Assembly (NCBI GenBank): GCA_903953895.1
Contig: CAJBLH010000133.1
Location: forward strand, 1-64,000
Origin: an uncultured Desulfobacteraceae bacterium
Lineage (GTDB): Bacteria; Desulfobacterota; Desulfobacteria; Desulfobacterales; Desulfatirhabdiaceae
Direction: 5' to 3'
DNA: 64,000 nucleotides
The notes beneath the pieces are model-generated. The model saw nothing but the letters and a program-made list of their open reading frames with translations, searched no databases and was not told where the DNA came from. The position numbers and the translations under genes are program-made. Positions 27,994 through 36,831 of the stretch are shown piece after piece (position 1 is the first letter of the stretch; each line of letters starts with the position of its first letter).

Positions 27994-28260
27994 GTGCCTT
28001 TTGTCAATAGCCAATCCAGCGCACGAGAACAAATAAAAACCAGGAACAAGGGCCTTGATAACTTCATGCCCAGCCGGAAAAACGTGAAGAATCCAACCAC
28101 TGAAAATCTGCTGGCAGAATTCAAAGATGTCATCGAACTGCCTTCAGGAGAAAAATTCGGGTTTGTATCCAAGCTGAAGAATATCCAAAAAGACATCCTG
28201 GAGGTTTTGGGTATCCACGAACATTATTTCAACTACGGCTTTCTGTTTAATTCAACCTGA
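27994..28260 (+). pseudogene. Probable C-terminal remnant of a transposase
   Basis: 88 codons. The pattern AREQIK, then KNPTTENLLAEFKDV, then KLKNIQKDILEVLG resembles the C-terminus of IS1634-type DDE transposases (NPT-x-x-W-x-F, then L-x-x-x-QxxIL-x-x-xG). No catalytic domain is found upstream; the sequence 5' of it is the toxin gene on the other strand. It is likely the leftover of an insertion. It could also be an unrelated short ORF. Confidence 0.35.
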
Positions 28261-28286
28261 AGGCAATCTGACAATTGACAGAAGTT

Positions 28287-28307
28287 GGCAATCTGTCCCA
28301 GATTGCC
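28287..28307. repeat. 9-bp hairpin in the gap before the oxidoreductase 3' end
   Basis: GGCAATCTG (28287-28295), a 3-nt loop and CAGATTGCC (28299-28307). An extra copy of GGCAATCTGAC lies at 28262. No T-run follows on either strand, so a terminator role is doubtful. It may be an end of the insertion remnant next to it. Confidence 0.4.
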
Positions 28308-28388
28308 GTAAAAAATAATCTTCAAAAATCAAAGAGCGAAATCCAAGCTATATTTATTCGATAAAGACAATTTCCTGACAGGTGACTG

Positions 28389-30482
28389 TCAGATATTGCC
28401 GGCAGGGGCAACCGATACAAAATGTTCCTGAAAGGCGATGGCGCCGCCGGCGGGGTCCCAGATATCGAGTCCGCCTTTCATGAATTTGTTGTCCGCCAGG
28501 CCCCGGCCCAAGGCCCGGCTTTCCACGGGCAGGGTATGGCCGAACCCATGAATCACGAAAACAGCATCCGGATGGATCGCATCCGTGACCTTGGCCTGAA
28601 TGGTTTCCGAATAATCGTTCTGGCTGACCACGACCGTGCTGTTGTTGGATATTCCCAGGGACTTGGCGGCGTTGGCATTGATCCAGAGTACGTTTTCAGG
28701 CATCTGCTCGAAAAGCAGTGGGTTATTGACCGTATGCCCCTGGGTGTGCAGGGCGCATCGGCCGAATGTCAACCGGAACTGCCCTTCGGGCGGTTGTGTC
28801 GGTGACGTATAGGGAAGCAGCGATGGCAGACCCTGTTTTTCCAGTTTTTCGGAAATGATTTCCAGTTTTCCGCTTGGCGTGTTGAATTTCAGCTCTTCCA
28901 TGGTGCGGTATTTGGGGGACGCGGCCAGGTTGACGATTCCGGTAGCCTTGAAATCGGAAATACTGACACCGGTCGGCTGCAACTGATAGTTCCATATCTC
29001 TTCGATGGACGAAAAAGTCAGGGCGTTCACCCCGAGGCGTCTGGACAGCCCGGAAATGATCTCCCAGTCGGCTTTTGTGTCGTATCGGGGCTCGAGCGCC
29101 CGGTGCCGTACAAAAAATTGCGGCTTCAATCCGTTTTTGCTGGCGATGATGCTCTCTCTTTCCAGATAGGGAGATAACGGCAGAACGACGTCTGAAAACC
29201 AGGCCGTATCCGACCAACTGAAAGTGACGGATACGAGCAGGTCGAGTTTTGCGAATATCTGTTTCAACCGATCGGGGTCTGGAAATCCCATCAGCGGATC
29301 ATGGCGATAAGCCATGTAAGCCTTGACCGGATAGGGGTCATCGGTGTCCATGGCCCGGTACATCAAATGTGCCAGCCCAGCACCTCCCGTAATATGCGGG
29401 TACCGCCACCCCGCACCGTCCGCACGTTTTTCAGGTGGCTTGGGATAGAGATCCGCCAGGGGCTTGAGTCCGGTTTTTCCGACATCCCCGGGTTTGCTGG
29501 CCAGGGGCAGGCCGCCTTTGGCGCCGATGGCGCCCAGAAGGGCGTTGATGATATAAATCGAGCGGCAAATGTAAAAAGAATGTCGGTAGCGGGCCGCCAT
29601 CCATCCCGGATGCCAGATCACGGAAGGCATGGCTTCAGCCAGTTCCCGCACAAGTGTTCTGATTTCATCTGCCGTTATGCCGGTTTCGGTTTCGGCCCAC
29701 TCCGGTGTATAGGGCTTGACAAAGGCTTCGAGCTGATTGAAATCCTTGATCCACAGATGGGCGAACTTCTTGTCGTACAGGTTTTTATCGAGGAGTTCAT
29801 GAATGACCGCCAGATTGAACGCATAATCGGTTCCCGGCCGGATCATCATGAACCGTGTGGCCTTGGTGGCGGAAATATTGGCCCGGATGTCGATTACCGT
29901 CAGTTTGCATCCGCCCTCCATGGCATCCATCAGGTTGTTGACTTCCTGAACATTGACAGCTTCGAAAATGTTTCGGAATTGCAGAACCACGTGTTTGGCG
30001 TTTTTCAGGTCATACACCAACTCTTTTCGTCCGATTCCCGCCACTGACAGACATGCATGTTCGACATTTCTGGCGCATGAAGCATCATGGTTGCAGAAAT
30101 TGGGCGAACCCAATCCATTGACGAATGCCTTGTGAAGGTCTTGAAACGGCCCGCCCCGGTCTGAAAAAGCAATGCTTCGCGCCCCATGTTGTTCGGTCAC
30201 GGCCTTGAGCTTGTTTGCCACGTAATCCAGGGCTTCATCCCATCCAACCGTACGCCATTTTCCCTCTCCCCGCTCTCCTACCCGGATCATGGGGGACTGG
30301 GGCCGTTCCTTGTCCATGATCAGCGCCTTACCGGCTGCGCCCCGGGGACAGACCGCACCTTTCATGGCAGGAACATTCGGGTTTCCTTCGATGAATTTGA
30401 TTTCTCCGTGTTCGGTTTCAACCTGGATCGGGCAGCGGACCGTACACATGCCGCAGATACTGAATGTTTTTTGTATAGACAT
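28389..30482 (-). CDS. Molybdopterin oxidoreductase, PhsA/PsrA-like catalytic subunit
   Basis: 697 aa, DMSO-reductase family. The N-terminal [4Fe-4S] motif ICGMCTVRCP, with a later CPRG, is followed by the cofactor-binding body; a likely Mo/W ligand is the cysteine in HDASCARN. The C-terminal dinucleotide-binding domain is intact. There is no Tat signal, so it is probably cytoplasmic. It lies 9 nt after the FmdE/MoCF gene in the same operon, with AAGGAG before the ATG. No dedicated Fe-S or membrane subunit is adjacent. It is a paralogue of the protein whose end opens this window. The substrate is unknown; thiosulfate/polysulfide reductase, or a formate- or aldehyde-type activity, are possible. 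Confidence 0.88.
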   Translation of the reverse strand: MSIQKTFSICGMCTVRCPIQVETEHGEIKFIEGNPNVPAMKGAVCPRGAAGKALIMDKERPQSPMIRVGERGEGKWRTVGWDEALDYVANKLKAVTEQHGARSIAFSDRGGPFQDLHKAFVNGLGSPNFCNHDASCARNVEHACLSVAGIGRKELVYDLKNAKHVVLQFRNIFEAVNVQEVNNLMDAMEGGCKLTVIDIRANISATKATRFMMIRPGTDYAFNLAVIHELLDKNLYDKKFAHLWIKDFNQLEAFVKPYTPEWAETETGITADEIRTLVRELAEAMPSVIWHPGWMAARYRHSFYICRSIYIINALLGAIGAKGGLPLASKPGDVGKTGLKPLADLYPKPPEKRADGAGWRYPHITGGAGLAHLMYRAMDTDDPYPVKAYMAYRHDPLMGFPDPDRLKQIFAKLDLLVSVTFSWSDTAWFSDVVLPLSPYLERESIIASKNGLKPQFFVRHRALEPRYDTKADWEIISGLSRRLGVNALTFSSIEEIWNYQLQPTGVSISDFKATGIVNLAASPKYRTMEELKFNTPSGKLEIISEKLEKQGLPSLLPYTSPTQPPEGQFRLTFGRCALHTQGHTVNNPLLFEQMPENVLWINANAAKSLGISNNSTVVVSQNDYSETIQAKVTDAIHPDAVFVIHGFGHTLPVESRALGRGLADNKFMKGGLDIWDPAGGAIAFQEHFVSVAPAGNI

Positions 30483-30491
30483 AATTTCTCC

Positions 30492-32144
30492 TTATTTACC
30501 GAAGGGGCATTTCGGATATGAACATGTTTTGCATTCCAGACAAAACGCGCCGTGCCCCATGCGGGACAGATCGATCCGGGTGATGGGAACGCCTGCCAGA
30601 AGGCGCGGCAGCAATAAATCGAAGCTTGTGGTTTTAAAAAACAGGGCGCAGGCCGGTACGCCGATCACCTGGACGGCGCCGATACGGGCCAGAAGTGTCA
30701 TGGCTCCCGGCAGAATGGGCGCGCCGTAAAGAATATCTTCAGCGCCGGCATCGATCAGCCCCTGGCGCGTGACATCATCCGGATCTACGGAAAGTCCGGC
30801 GGTGGTTACCAGCAGATCGGCGCCGGCGGATAATATTTCTCGGACGGCGTCTGTAATTGCATCTTTGTCATCCGGAACAATGATAGAGTGGACCACGCGG
30901 CACCCAAATTTTTCGGTTTTGCCGCGGATGATGGGAATGAAGCGATCTTGAACCAGGCCACGGAACACTTCCGTGCCGGTCACCAGGATGCCGACCCTGG
31001 CTTTTTGAATTGGCAGTATCTCAAAAAGTGGGCTGTCTTCCAAAACCAGCACGGCTTTTTCAAAATCGGCTCTTGGCAGAAACAGGGGGATAGCCCGGGT
31101 TCCAGCAAAATCCTGACCTTCTCGAAGCACCGAAAAGCTTTTTCGGGTGGCGCACATCACTCCAGAAATCCGATTGAAGATTTCGAGCTGATGATCGTTT
31201 ACGACCAGGAGTCCGTCGATGGCCGCCTTGAAATTGATTTTTCCTTCCCGGGGCGGCTCTTCGAAATCAACGCCTTTACCTGCCATTTTTCCGGCAAACG
31301 CCAGGGCCGCCTTGTTTTCATGCACCCACCCATCGCCCGGTCCCTTGCCGTCATCCACATAGACATGCTGTTTTCCCATCCGATGCAGTTGACAGAGGTC
31401 ACCGGCGCCGATGATCTGCCCTTTTTTAAACACCGGTCCCTTGCTTTCACCCGGAACAATTTCCGTCAGGTCATGAAGAATTTTTTGGCCGATGGAATCC
31501 TCCACCGGTGCTGCATGAAGTTGGGGCATCGACGGGGTTTCGGTCGTGACCAGATAAGGCGATTGGCCCTGGCAGGCGCGGCAGATGCGCCCGTGATTCC
31601 GAGGATAGGCCTCGCCGCAGAGCGTGCATGTCGCAATTTGGTCTTTGTGCCGTTTTTTCAGATACTGAGGCTGAATGGTGACGGGCGCTACACTGCAAAT
31701 GTTTGAACCCGCTTCCCGAATTTGTTGCATCAAGAGTTTGCTGTCCTGTTCATTTTTAGGCTTGAGCTTGAAAAACCAGGTATAAATCTCGGAAAATAAC
31801 TGGATCTTCCGGGAATCCACGAATACCCGAAAGCCGATTCCGTTATATTTATCATAAAGACTGAGAGCATAGCGACCCAGATTGAAGACTTTGAGCCAGC
31901 CGTTTCCCGTCGTACACGGAGTTAGCATTTGAATGGCGTCCGGCAGGCAATATGTGGTTTCACTGATGGCATCGAAGAGAGTGTTCGAAGGAAGTTTCTG
32001 CATGGCAAAATCCACCATGATGCCGCCGATCACGACACCGGGAGCCTTATATCCGTGAAACGATTCCACGGCATCCAGAAACTCGTCATAAGTGTATTCG
32101 CCGACAACCGGTGAGTTGCCGGGCAAGGAGGTTTGATTCGACAT
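30492..32144 (-). CDS. FmdE-domain protein fused to a MoeA/MogA-like cofactor domain
   Basis: 550 aa from ATG 32144, supported by AGGAAA 8 nt upstream; an extension to 32333 would run through a palindromic repeat. Residues about 10-180 resemble FmdE of formylmethanofuran dehydrogenase (FHGYKAPGVVIGG). A zinc finger follows (CTLCGEAYPRNHGRICRACQ near 200-220). Residues about 390-530 are a MoCF_biosynth domain (VTGTEVFRG, TTAGLSVDPDDVTRQG, PGAM). The end is cysteine-rich (CLECKTCSYPKCPFG). It likely inserts or checks molybdopterin in the oxidoreductase encoded just downstream. That role is inferred from domains and operon. Confidence 0.85.
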   Translation of the reverse strand: MSNQTSLPGNSPVVGEYTYDEFLDAVESFHGYKAPGVVIGGIMVDFAMQKLPSNTLFDAISETTYCLPDAIQMLTPCTTGNGWLKVFNLGRYALSLYDKYNGIGFRVFVDSRKIQLFSEIYTWFFKLKPKNEQDSKLLMQQIREAGSNICSVAPVTIQPQYLKKRHKDQIATCTLCGEAYPRNHGRICRACQGQSPYLVTTETPSMPQLHAAPVEDSIGQKILHDLTEIVPGESKGPVFKKGQIIGAGDLCQLHRMGKQHVYVDDGKGPGDGWVHENKAALAFAGKMAGKGVDFEEPPREGKINFKAAIDGLLVVNDHQLEIFNRISGVMCATRKSFSVLREGQDFAGTRAIPLFLPRADFEKAVLVLEDSPLFEILPIQKARVGILVTGTEVFRGLVQDRFIPIIRGKTEKFGCRVVHSIIVPDDKDAITDAVREILSAGADLLVTTAGLSVDPDDVTRQGLIDAGAEDILYGAPILPGAMTLLARIGAVQVIGVPACALFFKTTSFDLLLPRLLAGVPITRIDLSRMGHGAFCLECKTCSYPKCPFGK

Positions 32145-32200
32145 GATTGTTTCCTGTATTTCACGATGACAATGTTGACTTAAAGTTTGAGCGGTCTGAA

Positions 32201-32303
32201 ATAGACCTTCAGAAAATTCATTTCGCAAGGCAGCAGGGAGGAGATCATACTGTAGTATATCTCCGACCGATAACGCCGCGAAATTATTTTTCTGAAGGTC
32301 TAT
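32201..32303. repeat. 103-bp near-perfect palindromic intergenic element
   Basis: The left arm begins ATAGACCTTCAGAAAA and continues to ATTTCGC. The right arm is its reverse complement, with 24 of the outer 26 positions matching. The symmetry resumes near the centre (AGATCATACT/AGTATATCT around 32241-32262). It lies in the 5' leader of the FmdE gene. The form is that of a MITE or REP-like dispersed repeat; only one copy was seen in this window. Confidence 0.7.
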
Positions 32304-32389
32304 AGAATTCCTCATCCGGCTCTCTACCACCACAGAGAGGGAGCTGAAGGAAAAAGAAGTTTGTGACCATTCGAATGTACGACAACTTT

Positions 32390-32418
32390 AAATTAAACAT
32401 TTGTTACATTGCTGACAA
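32390..32418 (-). promoter_or_regulatory. Candidate promoter for the FmdE/oxidoreductase operon
   Basis: Read on the minus strand: TTGTCA (32418-32413), a 17-nt spacer, then TAATTT (32395-32390). It would give a leader of about 240 nt that contains the palindromic element. Confidence 0.3.
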
Positions 32419-32621
32419 TTATCACTTTTTATAAATTTTTAAAAGCAGGAAGTTGGCCTGAATCATCGTATGGGCCGCAGCTCGGATTATTCGTATAATA
32501 AGAGAAAATCGTGGGGAAAATGATTTTTGTGAATATGATCGGAAGATTGGTACGGAAACGAACGTTGGGACTTCCCTGATACGGTATGGAAATGGAACAT
32601 CTGCCGCCCCGGCGTGGCTGT

Positions 32622-32653
32622 GCCGGTTCCCGATTCGGAGTTCGGAAACCGGC
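32622..32653 (-). other. Stem-loop downstream of fdhA
   Basis: GCCGGTTCCCGA (32622-32633) pairs with TCGGAAACCGGC (32642-32653) with one mismatch and an 8-nt loop, 16 nt after the fdhA stop on the minus strand. No T-run follows, so it is a possible 3'-end or processing structure and not a clear intrinsic terminator. Confidence 0.4.
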
Positions 32654-32668
32654 GCTTGTGAGGCGGGG

Positions 32669-35350
32669 TTATTTACCGATCTTTTCGATGATTACCGCGC
32701 AGGCCTTGTATTCGGCGGTCAAGGTAATCGGATCAAAGGCCGGGTTGGTCAGCCAGTTGGCGCAGGCTTCCCGGAAATGAAACGCCATCCAGACCATGCC
32801 TTTGGGTATTTCCGGGGTAATTCTGGCTTTGACCGTCACTTCCCCGCGGCGGGATTTCACCCGGATGATCTCGTCGGGTTCAATGTGCAGGGCCTGAGCG
32901 TCCTCTAAAGAGATGTCGGCCGTTTCCTCGCCCAAAATATCACTCAAGCCCCTGCACCGTCCGGTCTGAGTCCGGGTATGGTAATGATACAGTCTTCTGC
33001 CCGTGGAAAGCACAAACGGGAACTTGTCGTCCGCAACTTCCGCAGGCGGGGTCCAGTCTACGGGAACAAACTGACCCAGTCCGCAACTGAATTCTCCGTC
33101 CTTGTGCAGAAAACAGGTGCCGGAATGCTGATCGTTGGTGCAGGGCCATTGTAGGCCATTGCCTTCAAGTCTTGAATACTTGATGCCGGCCAGCGACGGC
33201 GCCAATTGGGAAACCTCGTTGTCCCAAATTTCTTGGGCGCTGTCGGACGCCCAATCGTGGCCCATTCGTTTGGCGATCTGTTTGAATATCCACCAGTTGG
33301 GTTTGGCATCTCCCGGAGGAGGGCTGGCGGTTCTGACCCGATTGACCCGGCGCTCGCTGCTCGAAAATGTGCCGTCGTTTTCGCTCCAGGCGGCCGCTGG
33401 AAGAATTACATGCGCAAAGCGGGTGGTTTCGGTCTGAAAAATATCCTGGCACACGATAAATTCAGCGCTTGCCAGCTCGTGTTCGACTTTTCTGATATCC
33501 GGCTCGGTATTGGCCAGGTTTTCGCCAAATATATAAAATCCTTTAACGGCGCCGGTGACCAGGCCGTCCATCATCTGGGGGATCATCAGACCAGTTTTTT
33601 CTGGCAGATGAGCGACATTCCAGGCTTTTTCAAATTTGGCTCGTGCATCTAAATCGCCCACTTTCTGGTATCCGGGGAACACGTTGGGAAGCGCCCCCAT
33701 GTCGCAGGCACCCTGAACATTATTCTGGCCGCGAAGCGGATTCACGCCGCCGCACTCCATGCCCATGTTTCCCAGCAGCATCTGCAAGTTGGCTGTGGCC
33801 ACCACGTTGTTTCTGCCGCAGGTGTGCTCGGTAATTCCCAGGGTATAACAGAGCATGCAGGGCTTGATGGATGCCAGCATGCGGGCGATATCCCGGATCA
33901 TGTCCGGGCTGACGCCGCATATTTTGGAAGCATCCTCAGGTGGATAGGCCTGAACTTTTTCTTTCAGTTCCTTGAAGCCGATGGTGCAGGAGTCAACAAA
34001 TTTTCGATCGTACAGGTCTTCCTGAATCAGAACGTACATCAAGCTGTTTAAAAATGCGATATCGCTTCCGACCTTGATTTGCGCATGGATATCGGCAAAA
34101 TCCGCCAGTTTGTGTTTACGGGGATCGACCAGTATCAATTTTGCCCCGTTTTGCACCGCATTTTTTACGAAGGTGGAGGCCACTGGATGGGCTTCGGTCA
34201 TATTCGAGCCGATCACCATAAACATTTTGGCTTTGGCGAATTCGCCGAAAGAATTGGTCATTGCGCCTGATCCAAATGATGTCGCCAGTCCGGCGACAGT
34301 AGGCGCATGTCAGGTACGGGCGCAGTGATCGATATTGTTGGTGCCGATCGCTGCGCGGAAAAGCTTTTGCATGTTGTAGGAATCTTCGTTGATGCTTCGG
34401 GCGCAACTGACGCCGGCCAGCGCATCCGGCCCATGTTTGGCGATAATAGCCTTGAATTTTTCGGTTACCAGATCCAGGGCCTCATCCCAAGATGCCTCTC
34501 GAAACTGGCCGTTTTCCTTGATCAGCGGCGTTTTCAGCCGATCTTCGGAATAGATGAAATCAAATCCGTATCGTCCCTTGACGCACAACCGGCCTTTATT
34601 GGGTTCAGCGTCCTCGACACCGGTCACCTGAACAATTCTGCCGTTCTTTACGTGCAGGAGCTGCTGGCATCCGACGCCACAATAGGGGCAGGTCGTGCGG
34701 ATTTTCGTCGTTTCCCAGGACCGCCAGCGCAAGGGGGATTTCTTCTCGAGCATGCCACCTACGGGACACACCTGGACGCACTCGCCGCAGGAAACACACT
34801 TATCCCGGTTAAAGGCAAGCTGAGGTCCGTCGTCTCTGTTGTCAACATCGATGGCGCCGATGCACTGAACTTGCTGACAAGCGTTGACGCATCGCAAACA
34901 TAAAATGCAGCGTTCCGGCCAATGCTTGATAAATGTTGTCTGGTAGGATGGGATATAAGACCGTTTAGGCGATAGGCAGTCAATGCTTTTAATGCCGTAC
35001 TCGAACGTAAGATCCTGAAGCATGCAGGCGCCGGATTTATCGCAAATCGGGCAATCCAGAGGATGGGAGACCAATATCTGCTTCAATGCATCCTGGCGCA
35101 TGCGGTAGAGACGGTCCGAGCGGGTCAGAACGACCATGCAGTCGGCAACCGACGTATTGCAGGCTGTGACGGGCTCAGATTGACCGTGCACTTCGACAAC
35201 GCAGAGGCGGCAGGACCCGATGGGCTTAAGTCTTTCATGAAAGCAGAGCGTTGGAATGGTAATGCCAGCATTTTTTGCTGCGTCCAAAATGGTAAAATCC
35301 TTGGAAGTGGAGACTTCCTGATTGTCAATCGTCATACGAATCGAATTCAT
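32669..35350 (-). CDS. fdhA: Selenocysteine formate dehydrogenase alpha subunit with NuoG-like N-terminus
   Basis: 893 aa if the in-frame TGA at 34310-34312 is read as Sec (residue 347), in HCART-U-HAPTVAG. AAGGAG precedes the ATG. N-terminal part: [2Fe-2S] ferredoxin (SCRLCVVEV), His-Cys cluster region (HPLDCPICDKSGACMLQ), then CILCLRCVNAC and CVSCGECVQVCP. Catalytic part: [4Fe-4S] motif CPYCGVGCQ, Sec, and the His after it. This layout is that of soluble NAD-linked or hydrogenase-linked FdhA, which oxidises formate or reduces CO2. No NuoE/F genes are adjacent, so the NuoEF-type proteins of operon 1 or complex I itself are candidate partners. It is divergent from nuo operon 2. Confidence 0.95.
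34280..34298 (-). promoter_or_regulatory. Bacterial SECIS element of fdhA
   Basis: On the minus strand, 11 nt after the TGA, a perfect 7-bp stem (TGTCGCC/GGCGACA) encloses the loop GGACT. Position and shape fit the SelB-binding hairpin of bacterial Sec genes. The same geometry recurs in the second fdhA (48724-48742). Confidence 0.8.
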
Positions 35351-35512
35351 AGCTCACATTTTCTCCTTGAGTCATTCAATAGCTACGGCTTTAAGACCGT
35401 TGTGCTGGGTATCCGGTAAGTCTTTGAACCAACAAATGCCGAAAGCGGCGCTGGCGAGGTGCAAGAGTTGAGACAGGTTGATTGTGCTCCTGCCGGGCCG
35501 GCTGGTTCAAGC

Positions 35513-35570
35513 ATATTGAAACTCAGCAACGCTATGTCATGATTGGCATAGCGTTGCTGAGTTTCAATAT
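35513..35570. repeat. Perfect 24-bp inverted repeat with a 10-nt loop
   Basis: 35513-35536 is the exact reverse complement of 35547-35570, separated by TCATGATTGG. The arms contain AACTCAGCAACGC. No T-run follows on either side, so it is not a typical terminator. In RNA it would be a very stable hairpin. It could be a regulatory hairpin, an operator or a mobile repeat. Confidence 0.75.
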
Positions 35571-35771
35571 CAGCTTGTCGCAATGCTGTCAATCATCAAA
35601 AAAAGGTGAGATAATTAGGCTCTGTGCAATAATGTTGTTAAAGTACAGGATGTTATGAGTAAACAAGATGGTTCAATTTGACAATAGAACAAACACATCG
35701 CAGCGATATTCAATAAAAACGGATAGAAAAAAAATATTTCGACAAATAAAAAAAATAATCCTGTAAATAAT

Positions 35772-35798
35772 TTGACAACCCTCAATTTTTGTTATAGG
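35772..35798 (+). promoter_or_regulatory. Candidate promoter for nuo operon 2
   Basis: TTGACA at 35772-35777 and TATAGG at 35793-35798 with a 15-nt spacer (short), 85 nt before the nuoA ATG. Confidence 0.35.
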
Positions 35799-35882
35799 GG
35801 TAACAAACTTTTTGAATGTCGTCGGGCACGAATTGTTCCTGGCGCCGAAACAGTCAAACAACGATAAAAGCAGATTGAACCT

Positions 35883-36236
35883 ATGAACGAATATATTCCA
35901 GTATTGATCATGTTATTGCTGGCATCCGCAACATCCATTGGGATGATTGTCGCCACCACCCTCATCGGGCCTAAGAAGAAATTTGCAGAAAAGATGCAGC
36001 CCTTTGAATGCGGTGAAAATCCGATCGTATCGCCCAAGCTCCGGTTTTCCGTAAAATTTTACCTGTTTGCATTATTTTTTGTGATATTTGACATTGAGGC
36101 TGTGTTTTTATACCCATGGGCCGTACTTTTTAAGGAACTTGGAATGTTCGGATTTGTAGAAATGATGGTATTCCTGACCATTTTGGCGATTGGATTGATC
36201 TATGTATGGAAGAGGGGGGCGTTGGAATGGGAATGA
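35883..36236 (+). CDS. nuoA: NADH-quinone oxidoreductase subunit A, operon 2
   Basis: 117 aa, three helices. The signature FECGENP and FDIEAVFLYPWAVLF keep the conserved acidic residues, so it is closer to canonical NuoA than the operon 1 copy. First gene of operon 2. It overlaps nuoB by 10 nt. Confidence 0.94.
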   Translation: MNEYIPVLIMLLLASATSIGMIVATTLIGPKKKFAEKMQPFECGENPIVSPKLRFSVKFYLFALFFVIFDIEAVFLYPWAVLFKELGMFGFVEMMVFLTILAIGLIYVWKRGALEWE

Positions 36237-36802
36237 TGAGATTTGGAATTCCAAAAAGAGAAACCGTTCCCGCTGTCAACCCGACAAGCCCTGACGATGA
36301 TACCCGTCTGCTGGGCGGAAGCATCATTCTGACGAAACTGGAAGCGATTAACAACTGGGGCAGGAAGTACTCCTTCTTTCAGTATCCGTTCGTTACGGCA
36401 TGTTGCGGCATGGAGTTCATGTCCGTGGCGGGTCCGAAATACGATCTGGACAGATTTGGCGCAGCACTGCCACGGTTTTCGCCGCGTCAGGCGGACCTGC
36501 TGATGGTGGTTGGAACCATCAGCCACAAGCAAGCTCCCATACTGGTAAAGGTTTACAATCAGATGGCAGAACCCAAATGGGTATTCGCATTCGGCGTATG
36601 TGCGGTATCGGGCGGGTTTTATGACAATTATGCGACCGTACAGGGTATCGACACCCTGATACCTGTGGACGTTTATGTGCCCGGGTGTCCGCCACGGCCA
36701 GAGATGGTGATTGACGGGCTGATCAGGCTACAGCAGATGGTTGTCGAAGGCAAATGGTCGGATTTTCCGAAAGGCGCCTCCCCAGTCACTAACATTGAAT
36801 AA
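36227..36802 (+). CDS. nuoB: NADH-quinone oxidoreductase subunit B, operon 2
   Basis: 191 aa from ATG 36227, preceded by AGGGGGG. N2 ligands: ACCGMEFMSV, FGVCAVSGG and PGCPPRPE. The SPRQADLLMVVGT block is intact. Closer to typical bacterial NuoB than the operon 1 paralogue. Confidence 0.95.
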   Translation: MGMMRFGIPKRETVPAVNPTSPDDDTRLLGGSIILTKLEAINNWGRKYSFFQYPFVTACCGMEFMSVAGPKYDLDRFGAALPRFSPRQADLLMVVGTISHKQAPILVKVYNQMAEPKWVFAFGVCAVSGGFYDNYATVQGIDTLIPVDVYVPGCPPRPEMVIDGLIRLQQMVVEGKWSDFPKGASPVTNIE

Positions 36803-36831
36803 TGACACGATGAGATATTGATAACGGCTTT

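Larger units (their letters stand above)
32145..32668. other. 524-nt gene-free gap between two minus-strand units
   Basis: Holds no credible ORF. It contains the 103-bp palindromic element (32201-32303), a promoter candidate for the FmdE operon (32390-32418) and a hairpin just downstream of the fdhA stop (32622-32653). The rest is A/T-rich with no further structure I can see. Confidence 0.7.
35351..35882. other. 532-nt divergent intergenic region, fdhA / nuo operon 2
   Basis: Carries control signals for two divergent units and no credible ORF. It contains a 24-bp perfect inverted repeat (35513-35570) and a promoter candidate toward nuoA (35772-35798). The nuoA-proximal 250 nt are strongly A/T-rich. 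No sigma54 -24/-12 pair was recognised. Confidence 0.65.

Noticed and set aside
28287-28307. Hairpin as an intrinsic terminator
   Set aside because: No T-run on either strand; kept only as a repeat.
29301-30047. 248-aa plus-strand ORF
   Set aside because: Antisense to the molybdopterin oxidoreductase; no motif and no ribosome site.
32145-32333. N-terminal extension of the FmdE fusion to ATG 32333
   Set aside because: It reads through the palindromic element and has no homology; ATG 32144 has a ribosome site.
34262-34309. Apparent break splitting the minus-strand formate dehydrogenase into two genes
   Set aside because: The frame continues through an in-frame TGA with FDH active-site context and a SECIS-like hairpin; this is selenocysteine, not a pseudogene.
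35351-35882. Sigma54 promoter for the formate dehydrogenase
   Set aside because: No GG-N10-GC type -24/-12 pair with good flanks was seen on either strand.
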